Shown one piece after another: positions 30,383 to 39,317 of a stretch of 39,512 nt of DNA; within the stretch, counting starts at the first letter, position 1; each line of letters starts with the position of its first letter. The notes beneath the pieces are model-generated. The model did not search any database. It was given only the letters and a program-made list of their open reading frames with translations, and was not told the DNA's origin. A program made the position numbers and the translations under genes. This stretch comes from Cytobacillus sp. FSL H8-0458 (GTDB taxonomy: Bacteria; Bacillota; Bacilli; Bacillales; Cytobacillaceae): positions 4,190,001 to 4,229,512 of the forward strand of contig NZ_JBBOBR010000001.1 in the NCBI RefSeq assembly GCF_038002165.1. The letters run 5' to 3'.

Positions 30383-32356
30383 ATGCCTTCGTATTTAGAA
30401 AAGCGGTCCATACGCTATCCGATGTTTGGATTGATGGGCATAACAGTGGTGCTTCTTGGTATATTGGCGTACTACAATTGGCTTTTTGCATTAATTGGGC
30501 TGTTTCTGGCCATCCTTCCTTTCTATTACCTTTTTCAGCTGAATCAAAAGCACCGGAAGGAGACGGAAGAATACATCTCTACTCTTTCCTACAGGGTGAA
30601 AAAAGTCGGCGAAGAAGCTCTGATGGAAATGCCGATCGGAATCATGCTGATAAATGATGACTATTACATTGAATGGACCAATCCCTTTTTAGCATCCTGC
30701 TTTGATGAAGATACGCTAGTCGGAAGATCGCTTTATGATGTCGCGGATTCGCTTGTTCCGCTGATCAAACAAGAAGTGGAAACAGAAATCATTACCCTTC
30801 ATGACCGCAAATTCCGGGTGATCCATAAACCGGAAGAACGTCTTTTATACTTTTTTGATGTCACGGAACAGACTGAAATTGAGAAAATGTATCAGGAAGA
30901 GCGGACAGTGATTGCCATCATCTTCCTTGATAATTATGATGAGCTGACCCAGGCGATGGATGACCAGACGAAAAGCAGTCTCAACAGCCTGGTGACCCAG
31001 ATATTGAATAAATGGGCACAGGATAATGGAGTCTTCCTGAAGCGGGTGTCATCTGAGCGCTTTATCGCCGTATTTAATGAACATATTCTTCAGCTTCTTG
31101 AAAAAGGGAAGTTCACGATTCTTGATGATGTCCGGGAAACCACATCCAAGCAAAATGTTCCGCTTACATTAAGCATAGGTGTCGGCACGGGGGTTTCTTC
31201 CCTTCCTGAGCTCGGTTCACTGGCCCAGTCCAGCTTAGACCTGGCATTAGGCCGCGGGGGAGATCAGGTGGCCATCAAGCAGACGAACGGGAAAGTCAAA
31301 TTCTTCGGGGGCAAGACCAATCCTGTTGAAAAAAGAACCCGGGTCCGTGCACGCGTCATTTCCCATGCGCTGAAGGAATTGATTTCCGAAAGCGATAAAG
31401 TCATTATCATGGGCCACAAAAGCCCGGATATGGATGCGATTGGAGCCGCCATCGGCATTCAGAAGGTGGCGCGCCTGAACCAGCGTGAAGGCTATGTTGT
31501 GGTGAATTTCAATGAACTGGATACAGGCGTCAGAAGGATGATGAAGGAAATTGAAAAGAATGAAGAGCTCTATTCAAAATTCATCACCCCGGAACAGGCG
31601 ATGGAAATTGCCACGGACGATACCCTGCTCGTGGTTGTTGATACCCACAAGCCATCCATGGTGATTGAGGAAAAGCTGCTCCATGCTATTGAACATGTTG
31701 TCGTCATCGACCATCACCGCCGCGCTGAAGAGTTCATCCATAATCCACTGCTGGTTTATATGGAGCCATACGCTTCCTCTACAGCAGAACTGGTGACAGA
31801 GCTTCTGGAGTATCAGCCGAAAAACGGCAGAATCGAAATGCTGGAAGCAACTGCCCTCCTTGCCGGGATCATTGTCGATACGAAGAGCTTCTCACTGCGG
31901 ACAGGATCGCGGACGTTTGATGCGGCTTCCTATCTGCGCGGACAGGGTGCAGATACCGTGCTCGTCCAAAAATTCTTAAAAGAGGATGTAGATACCTACA
32001 TCAAGCGGGCGAAGCTGATTGAAACCGTTCAATTTTACAAAGAAGGCATTGCGATTGCCAAGGGTGAGCCTGATCAGATATTTGACCAGGTGCTGATTGC
32101 CCAGACAGCAGATACCCTGCTGACGATGGATGGCGTGGTTGCTTCATTTGTCATCTCAAACCGCTCTGAAAACATGATAGGGGTCAGCGCACGTTCCCTC
32201 GGGGATATCAATGTCCAGGTGATTATGGAGAACCTCGAAGGCGGCGGGCATCTAACGAATGCTGCCACACAGCTTCAGGATGCAACTCTTAATGATGTTG
32301 AGATCCGATTAAAAGAAGCTATAGATGAATACTTTGAAGGGAGAAAAAAGGAATGA
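30383..32356 (+). CDS. gdpP: Cyclic-di-AMP phosphodiesterase GdpP
   Basis: GdpP (YybT) hydrolyses c-di-AMP to pApA and so affects potassium balance, cell-wall stress and beta-lactam tolerance. Domains in order are two N-terminal membrane helices (about 12-55), a degenerate PAS domain (about 80-165), a degenerate GGDEF domain (about 170-300) and a DHH/DHHA1 hydrolase. Motifs include [16 protein letters not shown] near residue 343, [15 protein letters not shown] near 442 and the DHHA1 GGGH near 620. The 657 aa are full length. Its stop overlaps the start of rplI by four bases. Confidence 0.97.
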   Translation: MPSYLEKRSIRYPMFGLMGITVVLLGILAYYNWLFALIGLFLAILPFYYLFQLNQKHRKETEEYISTLSYRVKKVGEEALMEMPIGIMLINDDYYIEWTNPFLASCFDEDTLVGRSLYDVADSLVPLIKQEVETEIITLHDRKFRVIHKPEERLLYFFDVTEQTEIEKMYQEERTVIAIIFLDNYDELTQAMDDQTKSSLNSLVTQILNKWAQDNGVFLKRVSSERFIAVFNEHILQLLEKGKFTILDDVRETTSKQNVPLTLSIGVGTGVSSLPELGSLAQSSLDLALGRGGDQVAIKQTNGKVKFFGGKTNPVEKRTRVRARVISHALKELISESDKVIIMGHKSPDMDAIGAAIGIQKVARLNQREGYVVVNFNELDTGVRRMMKEIEKNEELYSKFITPEQAMEIATDDTLLVVVDTHKPSMVIEEKLLHAIEHVVVIDHHRRAEEFIHNPLLVYMEPYASSTAELVTELLEYQPKNGRIEMLEATALLAGIIVDTKSFSLRTGSRTFDAASYLRGQGADTVLVQKFLKEDVDTYIKRAKLIETVQFYKEGIAIAKGEPDQIFDQVLIAQTADTLLTMDGVVASFVISNRSENMIGVSARSLGDINVQVIMENLEGGGHLTNAATQLQDATLNDVEIRLKEAIDEYFEGRKKE

Positions 32357-32799
32357 AAGTAATCTTTTTAAAAGACGTTAAAGGCAAAGGGAAAAAAGGC
32401 GAAGTAAAAAATGTAGCAGATGGCTATGCACATAATTTTTTAATTAAGCAAGGGCTTGCTGTCGAAGCAAACCAATCGAGTATCAGCAGCCTGAATGCTC
32501 AAAAGAAGAAAGAAGAAAAGCTTGCAGCTGAAGAGCTTGCTGATGCAAAAAAACTGAAAGAAACACTTGAAAAGCTGACAGTTGAATTTACTGCGAAATC
32601 AGGTGAAGGCGGCCGCCTGTTCGGCTCCATCACAAGCAAGCAAATTGCTGAAGAGCTTCAAAAGAAGCACAGCATCAAAATCGACAAACGCAAAATCGAA
32701 ATGGAAGATGCGATCCGCACACTTGGATACACAAAGGTTCCAGTCAAGCTTCATACTGAAGTAACCGCAACATTAAATGTACATGTAAAAGAAGCATAA
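32353..32799 (+). CDS. rplI: 50S ribosomal protein L9
   Basis: L9 is an elongated large-subunit protein. The N-terminal rRNA-binding domain ([27 protein letters not shown]) is joined by a long helix (about 40-80) to the C-terminal domain ([19 protein letters not shown]). The 148 aa are normal. The start overlaps the end of gdpP in an ATGA arrangement, with GGGAGAAAAAAGG upstream as ribosome site. A terminator lies downstream. Confidence 0.98.
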   Translation: MKVIFLKDVKGKGKKGEVKNVADGYAHNFLIKQGLAVEANQSSISSLNAQKKKEEKLAAEELADAKKLKETLEKLTVEFTAKSGEGGRLFGSITSKQIAEELQKKHSIKIDKRKIEMEDAIRTLGYTKVPVKLHTEVTATLNVHVKEA

Positions 32800-32882
32800 A
32801 GCTAAGCTTCCATTAGTGGGATAAACTAATATTGGAAGTGGCTTTTGCCGGTAAACATGTTAAAATAAAAGGGTTGATTAAA

Positions 32883-32914
32883 AATGTGATCAGTTTCTGC
32901 TGGTCACATTTTTT
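32883..32914 (+). terminator. Terminator after rplI
   Basis: An 11-bp hairpin (AATGTGATCAG/CTGGTCACATT, one wobble, loop TTTCTG) is followed by a T run. A longer imperfect CTTCCA/TGGAAG stem lies before it, right after the rplI stop (about 32807-32837). Confidence 0.85.
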
Positions 32915-32988
32915 AAAGGGATTATAAAGGATTTTTATATAAATATAGATTTGTTTAACGCTTTTATTTTTTAAGGAGGTTTAATGAG

Positions 32989-34353
32989 ATGAGTGATTTA
33001 TTCGCGGATCGGCTCCCGCCTCAGAATATCGAAGCGGAACAGGCTGTGCTTGGGGCAATCTTTCTTGAACCCTCCTCTCTTACACAAGCATCTGAGATCT
33101 TGATACCTGAAGACTTCTACCGTGCCGCCCACCAGAAGATTTTCAATGTAATGCTGAAGCTGAGCGATCAGGGGAAAGCGGTCGACCTAGTGACAGTGAC
33201 AGAAGAGCTCAGCGCAGCAAAACTGCTGGAGGATACCGGAGGGGTCAGCTATTTAAGTGAACTGGCCGGCTCTGTTCCGACAGCGGCAAATATCGAGTAC
33301 TATGCAAAGATCGTGGAAGAAAAATCACTGCTTCGCAGGCTGATCCGGACGGCGACGGGCATTGCCCAGGACGGCTATACGCGCGAGGATGAAGTGGAAG
33401 TTCTGCTGGGGGAAGCAGAGAAAAATATCATGGAGGTTGCACAGCGCAAAAACGCCGGTGCCTTTCATAATATTAAGGATGTATTGGTGCGGACCTACGA
33501 TAATATCGAGGAAATGCATAACCGTAAAGGGGATATTACAGGGATTGCGACTGGATTTACCGAGCTCGACCGCATGACAGCCGGCTTCCAGCGAAATGAT
33601 CTCATCATTGTCGGTGCCCGTCCTTCCGTAGGTAAAACAGCGTTCGCCCTGAATATCGCGCAAAATGTGGCAACGAAAACCGGGGAAAACGTTGCGATCT
33701 TCAGTCTGGAGATGGGTGCCGAACAGCTGGTCATGCGTATTCTTTGTGCCGAAGGGAATATTGATGCCCAGAGACTTCGTACCGGCTCTCTGACAGATGA
33801 AGACTGGGGAAAACTGACGATGGCGATGGGAAGCCTGTCAAATGCGGGTATTTTCATTGATGACACGCCGGGTGTCCGCATCCAGGATATCCGTTCCAAA
33901 TGCCGCCGCCTCAAACAGGAGCATGGGCTTGGCATGATTCTGATCGACTACCTGCAATTAATCCTCGGAAGCGGACGTTCAGGAGAAAACCGCCAGCAGG
34001 AAGTATCTGAAATCTCTCGTTCCCTAAAACAGCTGGCACGTGAACTTCAGGTCCCTGTGATCGCCCTGTCTCAGCTTTCCCGTGGTGTGGAACAGCGCCA
34101 GGATAAGCGCCCGATGATGTCAGATATCCGTGAATCGGGAAGTATTGAGCAGGATGCTGATATCGTGGCATTCCTATACCGCGATGATTACTATGACAAA
34201 GAATCCGAAGATAAAAACATCATCGAAATCATCATCGCCAAGCAGCGTAACGGCCCGGTTGGAACCGTTCAGCTGGCATTCGTAAAAGAGTATAATAAAT
34301 TCGTAAACTTAGAGAAACGCTTTGATGATTCATTCGCGCCGCCTGGTGCATAA
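32989..34353 (+). CDS. dnaC: Replicative DNA helicase (DnaB family; DnaC in Bacillus)
   Basis: This is the hexameric 5'-3' helicase that unwinds DNA at the fork. The N-terminal domain (about 1-150) begins with LPPQNIEAEQAVLGAIFLEP. The RecA-like C-terminal domain has Walker A GARPSVGKTAFALNIA near residue 210, Walker B LGMILIDYLQLI and the DIRESGSIEQDADIVAFLYR segment. The 454 aa are normal, with no intein. AAGGAGGT lies upstream of the ATG. It is called dnaC in B. subtilis and dnaB elsewhere. A terminator separates it from purA. Confidence 0.98.
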   Translation: MSDLFADRLPPQNIEAEQAVLGAIFLEPSSLTQASEILIPEDFYRAAHQKIFNVMLKLSDQGKAVDLVTVTEELSAAKLLEDTGGVSYLSELAGSVPTAANIEYYAKIVEEKSLLRRLIRTATGIAQDGYTREDEVEVLLGEAEKNIMEVAQRKNAGAFHNIKDVLVRTYDNIEEMHNRKGDITGIATGFTELDRMTAGFQRNDLIIVGARPSVGKTAFALNIAQNVATKTGENVAIFSLEMGAEQLVMRILCAEGNIDAQRLRTGSLTDEDWGKLTMAMGSLSNAGIFIDDTPGVRIQDIRSKCRRLKQEHGLGMILIDYLQLILGSGRSGENRQQEVSEISRSLKQLARELQVPVIALSQLSRGVEQRQDKRPMMSDIRESGSIEQDADIVAFLYRDDYYDKESEDKNIIEIIIAKQRNGPVGTVQLAFVKEYNKFVNLEKRFDDSFAPPGA

Positions 34354-34385
34354 AGAGGGCCTGCATATAGCAAGTCCTCTTTTTT
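34354..34385 (+). terminator. Terminator after dnaC
   Basis: AGAGG (34354-34358) pairs with CCTCT (34376-34380), with inner TGC/GCA pairing, and six T follow. It begins immediately at the dnaC stop codon. Confidence 0.85.
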
Positions 34386-34406
34386 ATATTGGTATTTTCA
34401 TTGTTT

Positions 34407-34479
34407 CACGAACATATTTTCATATTTTTATTAAAATTGTTCGTGTTTTATTGACTATCCCACATCACCTTGTTAAACT
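34407..34479 (+). promoter_or_regulatory. purA promoter with two inverted PurBoxes
   Basis: CACGAACA (34407-34414) and its exact complement TGTTCGTG (34438-34445) form an inverted pair in an A/T-rich setting. The CGAAC cores and the spacing fit PurR operators (PurBoxes) of Bacillus purine genes. The promoter follows: -35 TTGACT (34451-34456), 17 bp, -10 TAAACT (34474-34479). PurR bound here would repress purA, with PRPP relieving it. The elements are seen; the regulation is inferred from B. subtilis. Confidence 0.8.
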
Positions 34480-34527
34480 AAGATGGTTGAAATAAGTTAC
34501 TTAATTAAAAATGAAAATAAATTTTAA

Positions 34528-35850
<1,323 letters not shown>

Positions 35851-35860
35851 TACTTGATCG

Positions 35861-35897
35861 GAAAAGCCCTGATATGATTGGGGCTTTTCTTTTTTTG
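35861..35897 (+). terminator. Terminator after purA
   Basis: GAAAAGCCC (35861-35869) pairs with GGGCTTTTC (35881-35889), and a T run follows. Confidence 0.93.
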
Positions 35898-35942
35898 TGC
35901 GGCTCGAGAAGCGGATGTGCAGTTTGCTTGGCTGTGGATCCT

Positions 35943-36161
35943 GGAGCGGGTTCAGACTCAAGGGGATGAAAAAGGTTTTGCAGAGTCTGAAGTCGGAGCT
36001 AGTTCAGACAGAGAAAAGGTAAATGGCCGGTGCTGAGTCCGAAGTTATGTCAAGTTCAGACAGAAGAAGGGGAAATTGGTGTTTCTGAGTCCGAAGTTGG
36101 GGCGAGTTCAGACAGAGAAAGAGGAAAAGACCGATGTTGAGTCCGAACCTGCACATCTGGG
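35943..36161. repeat. 52-bp tandem repeat (about four copies)
   Basis: Three complete 52-bp units lie at 35984-36035, 36036-36087 and 36088-36139. A partial unit precedes them (from about 35943) and another follows (to about 36161). Each unit begins AGTC(C/T)GAA and has TTCAGACAGA 19 bases in. GTCTGAA and TTCAGAC can pair into a hairpin; in units 2 and 3 this pairs with a G-U wobble only if transcribed from the minus strand. No convincing gene is present. The function is unknown. Confidence 0.85.
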
Positions 36162-36205
36162 TTTTAATAGAGAAAAAATTAAAAAAGAGGAATAAACGAA
36201 GGGAA

Positions 36206-36331
36206 TTAGGGAAAAGAATCCATAAACCGGGGAAAAAAACGCATAAATTTGGGAAAAGAACGCATAAATTAGGGAAAAGAACCCTCAAACTGGGGAAAAG
36301 AATACTCTTTTTAGGGAAAGCCCATCCCAAC
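36206..36331. repeat. 21-bp tandem repeat (about six units)
   Basis: Units of 21 bp start at 36206, 36227, 36248, 36269, 36290 and 36311. A typical unit reads TTAGGGAAAAGAACGCATAA plus one A. The plus strand is very purine-rich. Because 21 is a multiple of three, both strands give heptad-repeat open frames (LGKRTHK on plus, LFPNLCV on minus). These have no ribosome site or recognisable family, so I treat the array as a non-coding minisatellite. Confidence 0.85.
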
Positions 36332-36409
36332 CAAGTGGCTGCAATCTAGTATTCATACACCTCCAGCTGCAGTCTTCCCAGCCAAAAAGAATTTTTTATA
36401 AAAAAGCTA

Positions 36410-36439
36410 TTGCGCTATTATAAAACTCTATGATATTAT
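36410..36439 (+). promoter_or_regulatory. Probable promoter of the tRNA cluster
   Basis: The -35 TTGCGC (36410-36415) and the -10 TATTAT (36434-36439) are 18 bp apart, in an A/T-rich stretch about 60 bases before tRNA-Lys. A perfect leader hairpin CCAAGGT/ACCTTGG (36451-36468) follows. Confidence 0.6.
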
Positions 36440-36499
36440 AAAAAGCGTCGCCAAGGTAGCAACCTTGGAAAAATGCTTTAGGCAACAAAATTTTAGTAC

Positions 36500-36575
36500 G
36501 AGCCATTAGCTCAGTCGGTAGAGCATCTGACTTTTAATCAGAGGGTCGAAGGTTCGAGTCCTTCATGGCTCACCA
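36500..36575 (+). tRNA. tRNA-Lys (UUU)
   Basis: The acceptor arms GAGCCAT/ATGGCTC pair fully. The D arm is GCTC...GAGC. The anticodon stem TCTGA/TCAGA encloses CTTTTAA, with anticodon TTT. The T arm carries GGTTCGAGTCC. CCA is encoded at 36573-36575. MnmE/MnmG, encoded in this window, would modify its U34. Confidence 0.97.
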
Positions 36576-36589
36576 TTTATACTTTTTAT

Positions 36590-36661
36590 GGCCCCTTGGT
36601 CAAGCGGTTAAGACACCGCCCTTTCACGGCGGTAACACGGGTTCGAATCCCGTAGGGGTCA
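36590..36661 (+). tRNA. tRNA-Glu (UUC)
   Basis: The acceptor arms are GGCCCCT/AGGGGTC with one wobble. The anticodon stem CCGCC/GGCGG encloses CTTTCAC, with anticodon TTC. The T loop GGGTTCGAATCCC is standard. CCA is not encoded. It is another MnmE/MnmG substrate. Confidence 0.97.
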
Positions 36662-36666
36662 TGGCG

Positions 36667-36718
36667 AATAACCGTCAGCAAACGGCTGGCAAGCCCGGCT
36701 TACTTGCTGGCGGTTATT
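36667..36718 (+). repeat. Long hairpin between tRNA-Glu and tRNA-Asp
   Basis: Two 15-base arms (36667-36681 and 36704-36718) begin AATAACCG and end CGGTTATT and pair with one wobble. The loop holds a smaller GCTGG/CCGGC stem. It fills the whole spacer between the two tRNAs. It may guide RNA processing or be an inserted palindromic repeat. There is no strong T run, so it is an unlikely terminator. Confidence 0.7.
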
Positions 36719-36722
36719 ATTT

Positions 36723-36799
36723 GGTCCGGTAGTTCAGTTGGTTAGAATGCCTGCCTGTCACGCAGGAGGTCGCGGGTTCGAGTCCCGTCCGGACCGCCA
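36723..36799 (+). tRNA. tRNA-Asp (GUC)
   Basis: The acceptor arms GGTCCGG/CCGGACC pair fully. The anticodon stem CCTGC/GCAGG encloses CTGTCAC, with anticodon GTC. The T arm has GGGTTCGAGTCCC. The discriminator is G and CCA is encoded (36797-36799). Confidence 0.97.
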
Positions 36800-36811
36800 T
36801 TTACATAATGT

Positions 36812-36839
36812 GCACGAAGCTCAGTCGGTAGAGCACGAC
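36812..36839 (+). pseudogene. tRNA 5'-half relic
   Basis: AGCTCAGTCGGTAGAGCA here is identical to the D-arm region of the adjacent tRNA-Phe. After the D arm no anticodon stem closes, and no T arm (GGTTCGA) is present before tRNA-Phe. It looks like a broken tRNA or a recombination scar. The sequence to 36933 has only a small hairpin (CCGAT/ATCGG, about 36871-36887). Confidence 0.65.
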
Positions 36840-36933
36840 CGAATAAGCTCCCTTGAATCACTTCAGCGTACCGATTGCCAAATCGGGACGAAGGACGAAG
36901 CCAAACAGTGTTTAGGCAAAAATAATCTAATAA

Positions 36934-37006
36934 GGCTCAGTAGCTCAGTCGGTAGAGCAAAGGACTGAAAATCCTTGTGTCGGCGGTTCGATTCCGTCCT
37001 GAGCCA
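36934..37006 (+). tRNA. tRNA-Phe (GAA)
   Basis: The acceptor arms GGCTCAG/CTGAGCC pair fully. The anticodon stem AAGGA/TCCTT encloses CTGAAAA, with anticodon GAA. The T arm has CGGTTCGATTCCG. CCA is not encoded. A terminator follows eight bases later. Confidence 0.97.
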
Positions 37007-37013
37007 TCCCAAG

Positions 37014-37045
37014 AAGGAGTATGTAACCAAGCATGCTCCTTTTTG
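37014..37045 (+). terminator. Terminator of the tRNA cluster
   Basis: AAGGAGTATG (37014-37023) pairs with CATGCTCCTT (37032-37041), with one wobble, and TTTTTG follows. From here to the next gene (37046-37372) I see no convincing gene; the leader of the M23 gene probably lies there. Confidence 0.85.
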
Positions 37046-37372
37046 TTATACTTCTGTAATATAATTGTTTTTCTGCATAAAACCTGTGTAATTTAGACGC
37101 AAGCTCAACTTCATTTTTCGCAGCCCTAATAAATCCTTGCAAATAGGGATTATTTCCTATCCTTAATTCGATAAAAAACATCCCTTGCTTTGCCATTAAA
37201 AGTCATAAAATGTCAGCTATTATACATTTTTGTTACATTCCTGAGTCTCGTAATCTATTTGCTTTGCTATATGGTAAAGTAAGAATTGTGAAAAAATCAG
37301 ACTCACAAATTCGTAGTTACATAGCACTATATGAAAGTGTTCTTTGTTACCGTAGTCTAGGGGGATGTAACC

Positions 37373-38848
37373 ATGTTCAAATGGATGAAAAAAGGTACCT
37401 CATCATCAGAATTTACAGCGAAAAGCTTTAAGAAAACTATAAATAGAACGATTGCGGCCGGCCTTGCAGCGGCGGCTTTAACATTTGCAGGAGGCATATC
37501 CGTTTCTGCCAATGATGATAAGCTTGTGACAGTTTATTATGTTTATATGGGTGACGAATATATTGGAACGGTGTCGAATAAAAAAGTCATTGAAGATTTG
37601 GCCGATAAAAAGATCAGTGAGGCTGAAGGTTCCCATAAGGGATTAAAGCTGGCACTGGCATCGGAGCTTTCCTTCATTCCCGAGCAGGTTTTTGAATCCA
37701 GCTCACAAGTGAATGAATCAGAAGCTGTCAATGGACTCAAAGACAAGATGGAAGTTCATGCCGAAGCAGCTGCCTTAGTGATTGGCGGCAAGGAAATTGC
37801 TTATATGGAAAATGAGGAGCAGGCAATAGCGGCCCTCCAGAAAATCAAGACATCCTATGTATCAGAAAAAGACTTAAAAGCCCTCGAAGATAGAAAAGCT
37901 TCTTCTGCAATTCCTTTACCACAGCTGAAGGAAGATGAAACACGTCTTTTAGATGTCCGCTTTACGGAAGATGTATCCATCTCTGAAGGAACCGTGAAAC
38001 CGGACCAGATCATCAGTGCAGATGAGGCTGTAAAGCTTCTGCAAAAGGGAACCCTTGAAGAAGAGAAATATGTGGTTAAAGAGGGCGATGCACTAAGCAA
38101 TATCGCCAGTGCTCATGACCTCGATATGAAGCAATTGATCGAACTGAACAGCGGCCTTAAGAAGGATTCAGTCATTAAAGCAGGCCAGGAATTAAATGTG
38201 ACTGTCTACAAGCCGTATGTAAAAGTAATAGCTGATAAGGAAGTTTTCAAGAAAGAAAAAATCGATTATGAAAAAGAAGTCATCGAAGACAGCAGCATGC
38301 CTAAAGGCGAAACGAAAGTGAAGCAGGAAGGCAAGGAAGGTGTTCGCGCTGCAACCTATCTGATTACGGAAGAAAACGGCCAAACGGTCAAAAAAGAAGT
38401 AAAAGAAGAGAAGGTTCTTGAAGAGCCTGTGAAGCAAATTGTCATCAAGGGAACAAAGGTGATTCCATCCCGCGGTGAAGGCAGCTTTGCCTATCCGGCA
38501 GTCGGCGGCTATATCTCCAGTAAAATGGGATACCGCTGGGGGAAAATGCATAAAGGAATTGACATTGCAAGACCGAGCGACCGTACGATCAAGGCAGCCG
38601 ATAACGGAACGGTTGTATCTGCAGGTATGGATGGCGGCTATGGCAATAAAATCGTCATCGACCATAACAATGGTTTCCGCACGATTTATGCCCATCTCGA
38701 TTCCATCGGTGTCAGCGTTGGCCAAACCGTCTCAAAAGGCTCAAAGATCGGTGTAATGGGATCCACTGGTGATTCAACTGGTGTCCACCTGCACTTTGAA
38801 GTATACAAAAACGGTAAAATGCAGGATCCGCTGAAATATATAAAGTGA
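37373..38848 (+). CDS. Secreted LysM-G5-M23 peptidoglycan hydrolase
   Basis: This is a secreted cell-wall endopeptidase of 491 aa. A signal peptide covers about residues 1-46 (basic KSFKKTINR, hydrophobic LAAAALTFAGG, then SVSA). A LysM domain (YVVKEGDALSNIASAHDL) is at about 232-278, a G5 domain at about 310-365 and an M23 metallopeptidase at about 375-490. The zinc and catalytic residues are visible: H393 and D397 in HKGIDIA, and H472/H474 in HLHFE. The ATG at 37373 has GGGGGATG upstream. It is next to walR, whose system controls cell-wall hydrolases, but I found no clear WalR box. Confidence 0.93.
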   Translation: MFKWMKKGTSSSEFTAKSFKKTINRTIAAGLAAAALTFAGGISVSANDDKLVTVYYVYMGDEYIGTVSNKKVIEDLADKKISEAEGSHKGLKLALASELSFIPEQVFESSSQVNESEAVNGLKDKMEVHAEAAALVIGGKEIAYMENEEQAIAALQKIKTSYVSEKDLKALEDRKASSAIPLPQLKEDETRLLDVRFTEDVSISEGTVKPDQIISADEAVKLLQKGTLEEEKYVVKEGDALSNIASAHDLDMKQLIELNSGLKKDSVIKAGQELNVTVYKPYVKVIADKEVFKKEKIDYEKEVIEDSSMPKGETKVKQEGKEGVRAATYLITEENGQTVKKEVKEEKVLEEPVKQIVIKGTKVIPSRGEGSFAYPAVGGYISSKMGYRWGKMHKGIDIARPSDRTIKAADNGTVVSAGMDGGYGNKIVIDHNNGFRTIYAHLDSIGVSVGQTVSKGSKIGVMGSTGDSTGVHLHFEVYKNGKMQDPLKYIK

Positions 38849-39055
38849 AACTTCAATTAGTAGGGGAGTACTTTCCCCTACTGATTGTTAGTTGAGGCCC
38901 ACAGGAAGTGGGTCACAAAGACGTTGCCACAGGATGTGGCGTTTTTAGTCTTTGTTCTTCTTATCGGGCCTTTACGGGCAGTTTGTCCCTATCTAGCCCT
39001 CCTTTGATACTTCAGAGACCTGAAGACGGAGACTTACTGCCCGTTAGACTGCGAT
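38845..39055 (-). ncRNA. Structured repeat element, copy 2 (Bacillaceae-1-like RNA)
   Basis: This is a reverse-oriented copy of the element at 18348-18557. The stretch 38880-38983 is identical to the complement of 18421-18524. Outside it, the 13-bp hairpin (38854-38866 with 38875-38887) differs in sequence but keeps pairing, and the tip of helix A has diverged while its base ACGGGCAGT/ACTGCCCGT is kept. Its edge GTGAAACTTCAA overlaps the stop codon of the M23 gene. The strand is set by the AUCCU/UUCCU loops; the opposite strand has a terminator-like GTTTTTAG after the same hairpin and cannot be excluded. Confidence 0.6.
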
Positions 39056-39074
39056 TAATAAATAATACACACTA

Positions 39075-39108
39075 AAAAGTCTCTAGTTTTCATGCTAGAG
39101 ACTTTTGT
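39075..39108 (+). terminator. Terminator between the M23 gene and walR
   Basis: A perfect 12-bp hairpin (AAAAGTCTCTAG/CTAGAGACTTTT, 39075-39106) with an 8-base loop is followed by TTTTGTGG. The A run before it makes it usable on both strands. Confidence 0.8.
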
Positions 39109-39140
39109 GGTTAAGAATAAGAAATAAAAAAACAAACAAA

Positions 39141-39213
39141 CTGTCCAGCTCCACCACCCAGCCTCTTGAGGTGTCGGAGGCAGGCAGGGCACTCCCGCAT
39201 TTCGTAATAGGTG
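39141..39213 (+). repeat. Dispersed GC-rich hairpin repeat, copy C (degenerate)
   Basis: It begins CTGTCCAGCTCCACCACCCA and ends CGCATTTCGTAATAGGTGA. Both ends resemble copy A (11772-11834 and the following AATAGGTGA), but the GC-rich arms have decayed. It lies in the walR leader region. Confidence 0.5.
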
Positions 39214-39317
39214 AATTCTCACTGTTAACATGGTAAAGTAAAGTAGATAACATATGCATGTAACTGACTTCTACTGCTCCAAAAAATAAATAAATGAGCA
39301 AGAAAAAGGAGATAGGT

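Noticed and set aside
34402..34417. parS-like TGTTTCACG upstream of purA
   Set aside because: Only the left half matches; the right half lacks TGAAACA. The sequence is better explained as part of a PurBox.
36004..36330. Minus-strand 108-aa frame with LFPNLCV heptads
   Set aside because: The repeats follow from the 21-bp array being a multiple of three. No ribosome site or family is seen, and the second half runs through the 52-bp repeats.
36134..36349. Plus-strand 71-aa frame with LGKRTHK heptads
   Set aside because: Same cause as the minus frame: an artefact of the 21-bp array.
36738..36968. Plus-strand 76-aa frame across tRNA-Asp and tRNA-Phe (ends SSSVGRAKD)
   Set aside because: It overlaps tRNA genes and gives the typical spurious peptides (HAGGRGFESRPDR, SSSVGRA) seen when tRNAs are translated.
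36945..37196. Minus-strand 83-aa frame MAKQGMFFIELRIGNNPYL...
   Set aside because: It has no ribosome site and reads antisense through the tRNA terminator and most of tRNA-Phe, ending in the well-known spurious peptide DGIEPPTQGFSVLCSTD. The first ~45 residues look mildly protein-like but match nothing I recognise.
37205..37372. Possible WalR box upstream of the M23 gene (TGTTAC followed by TGAGTC, and other TGTTAC/TGTAAC hexamers)
   Set aside because: The second half-site does not fit TGT(A/T)A(A/T/C) at the required 5-base spacing, so no reliable box can be claimed.
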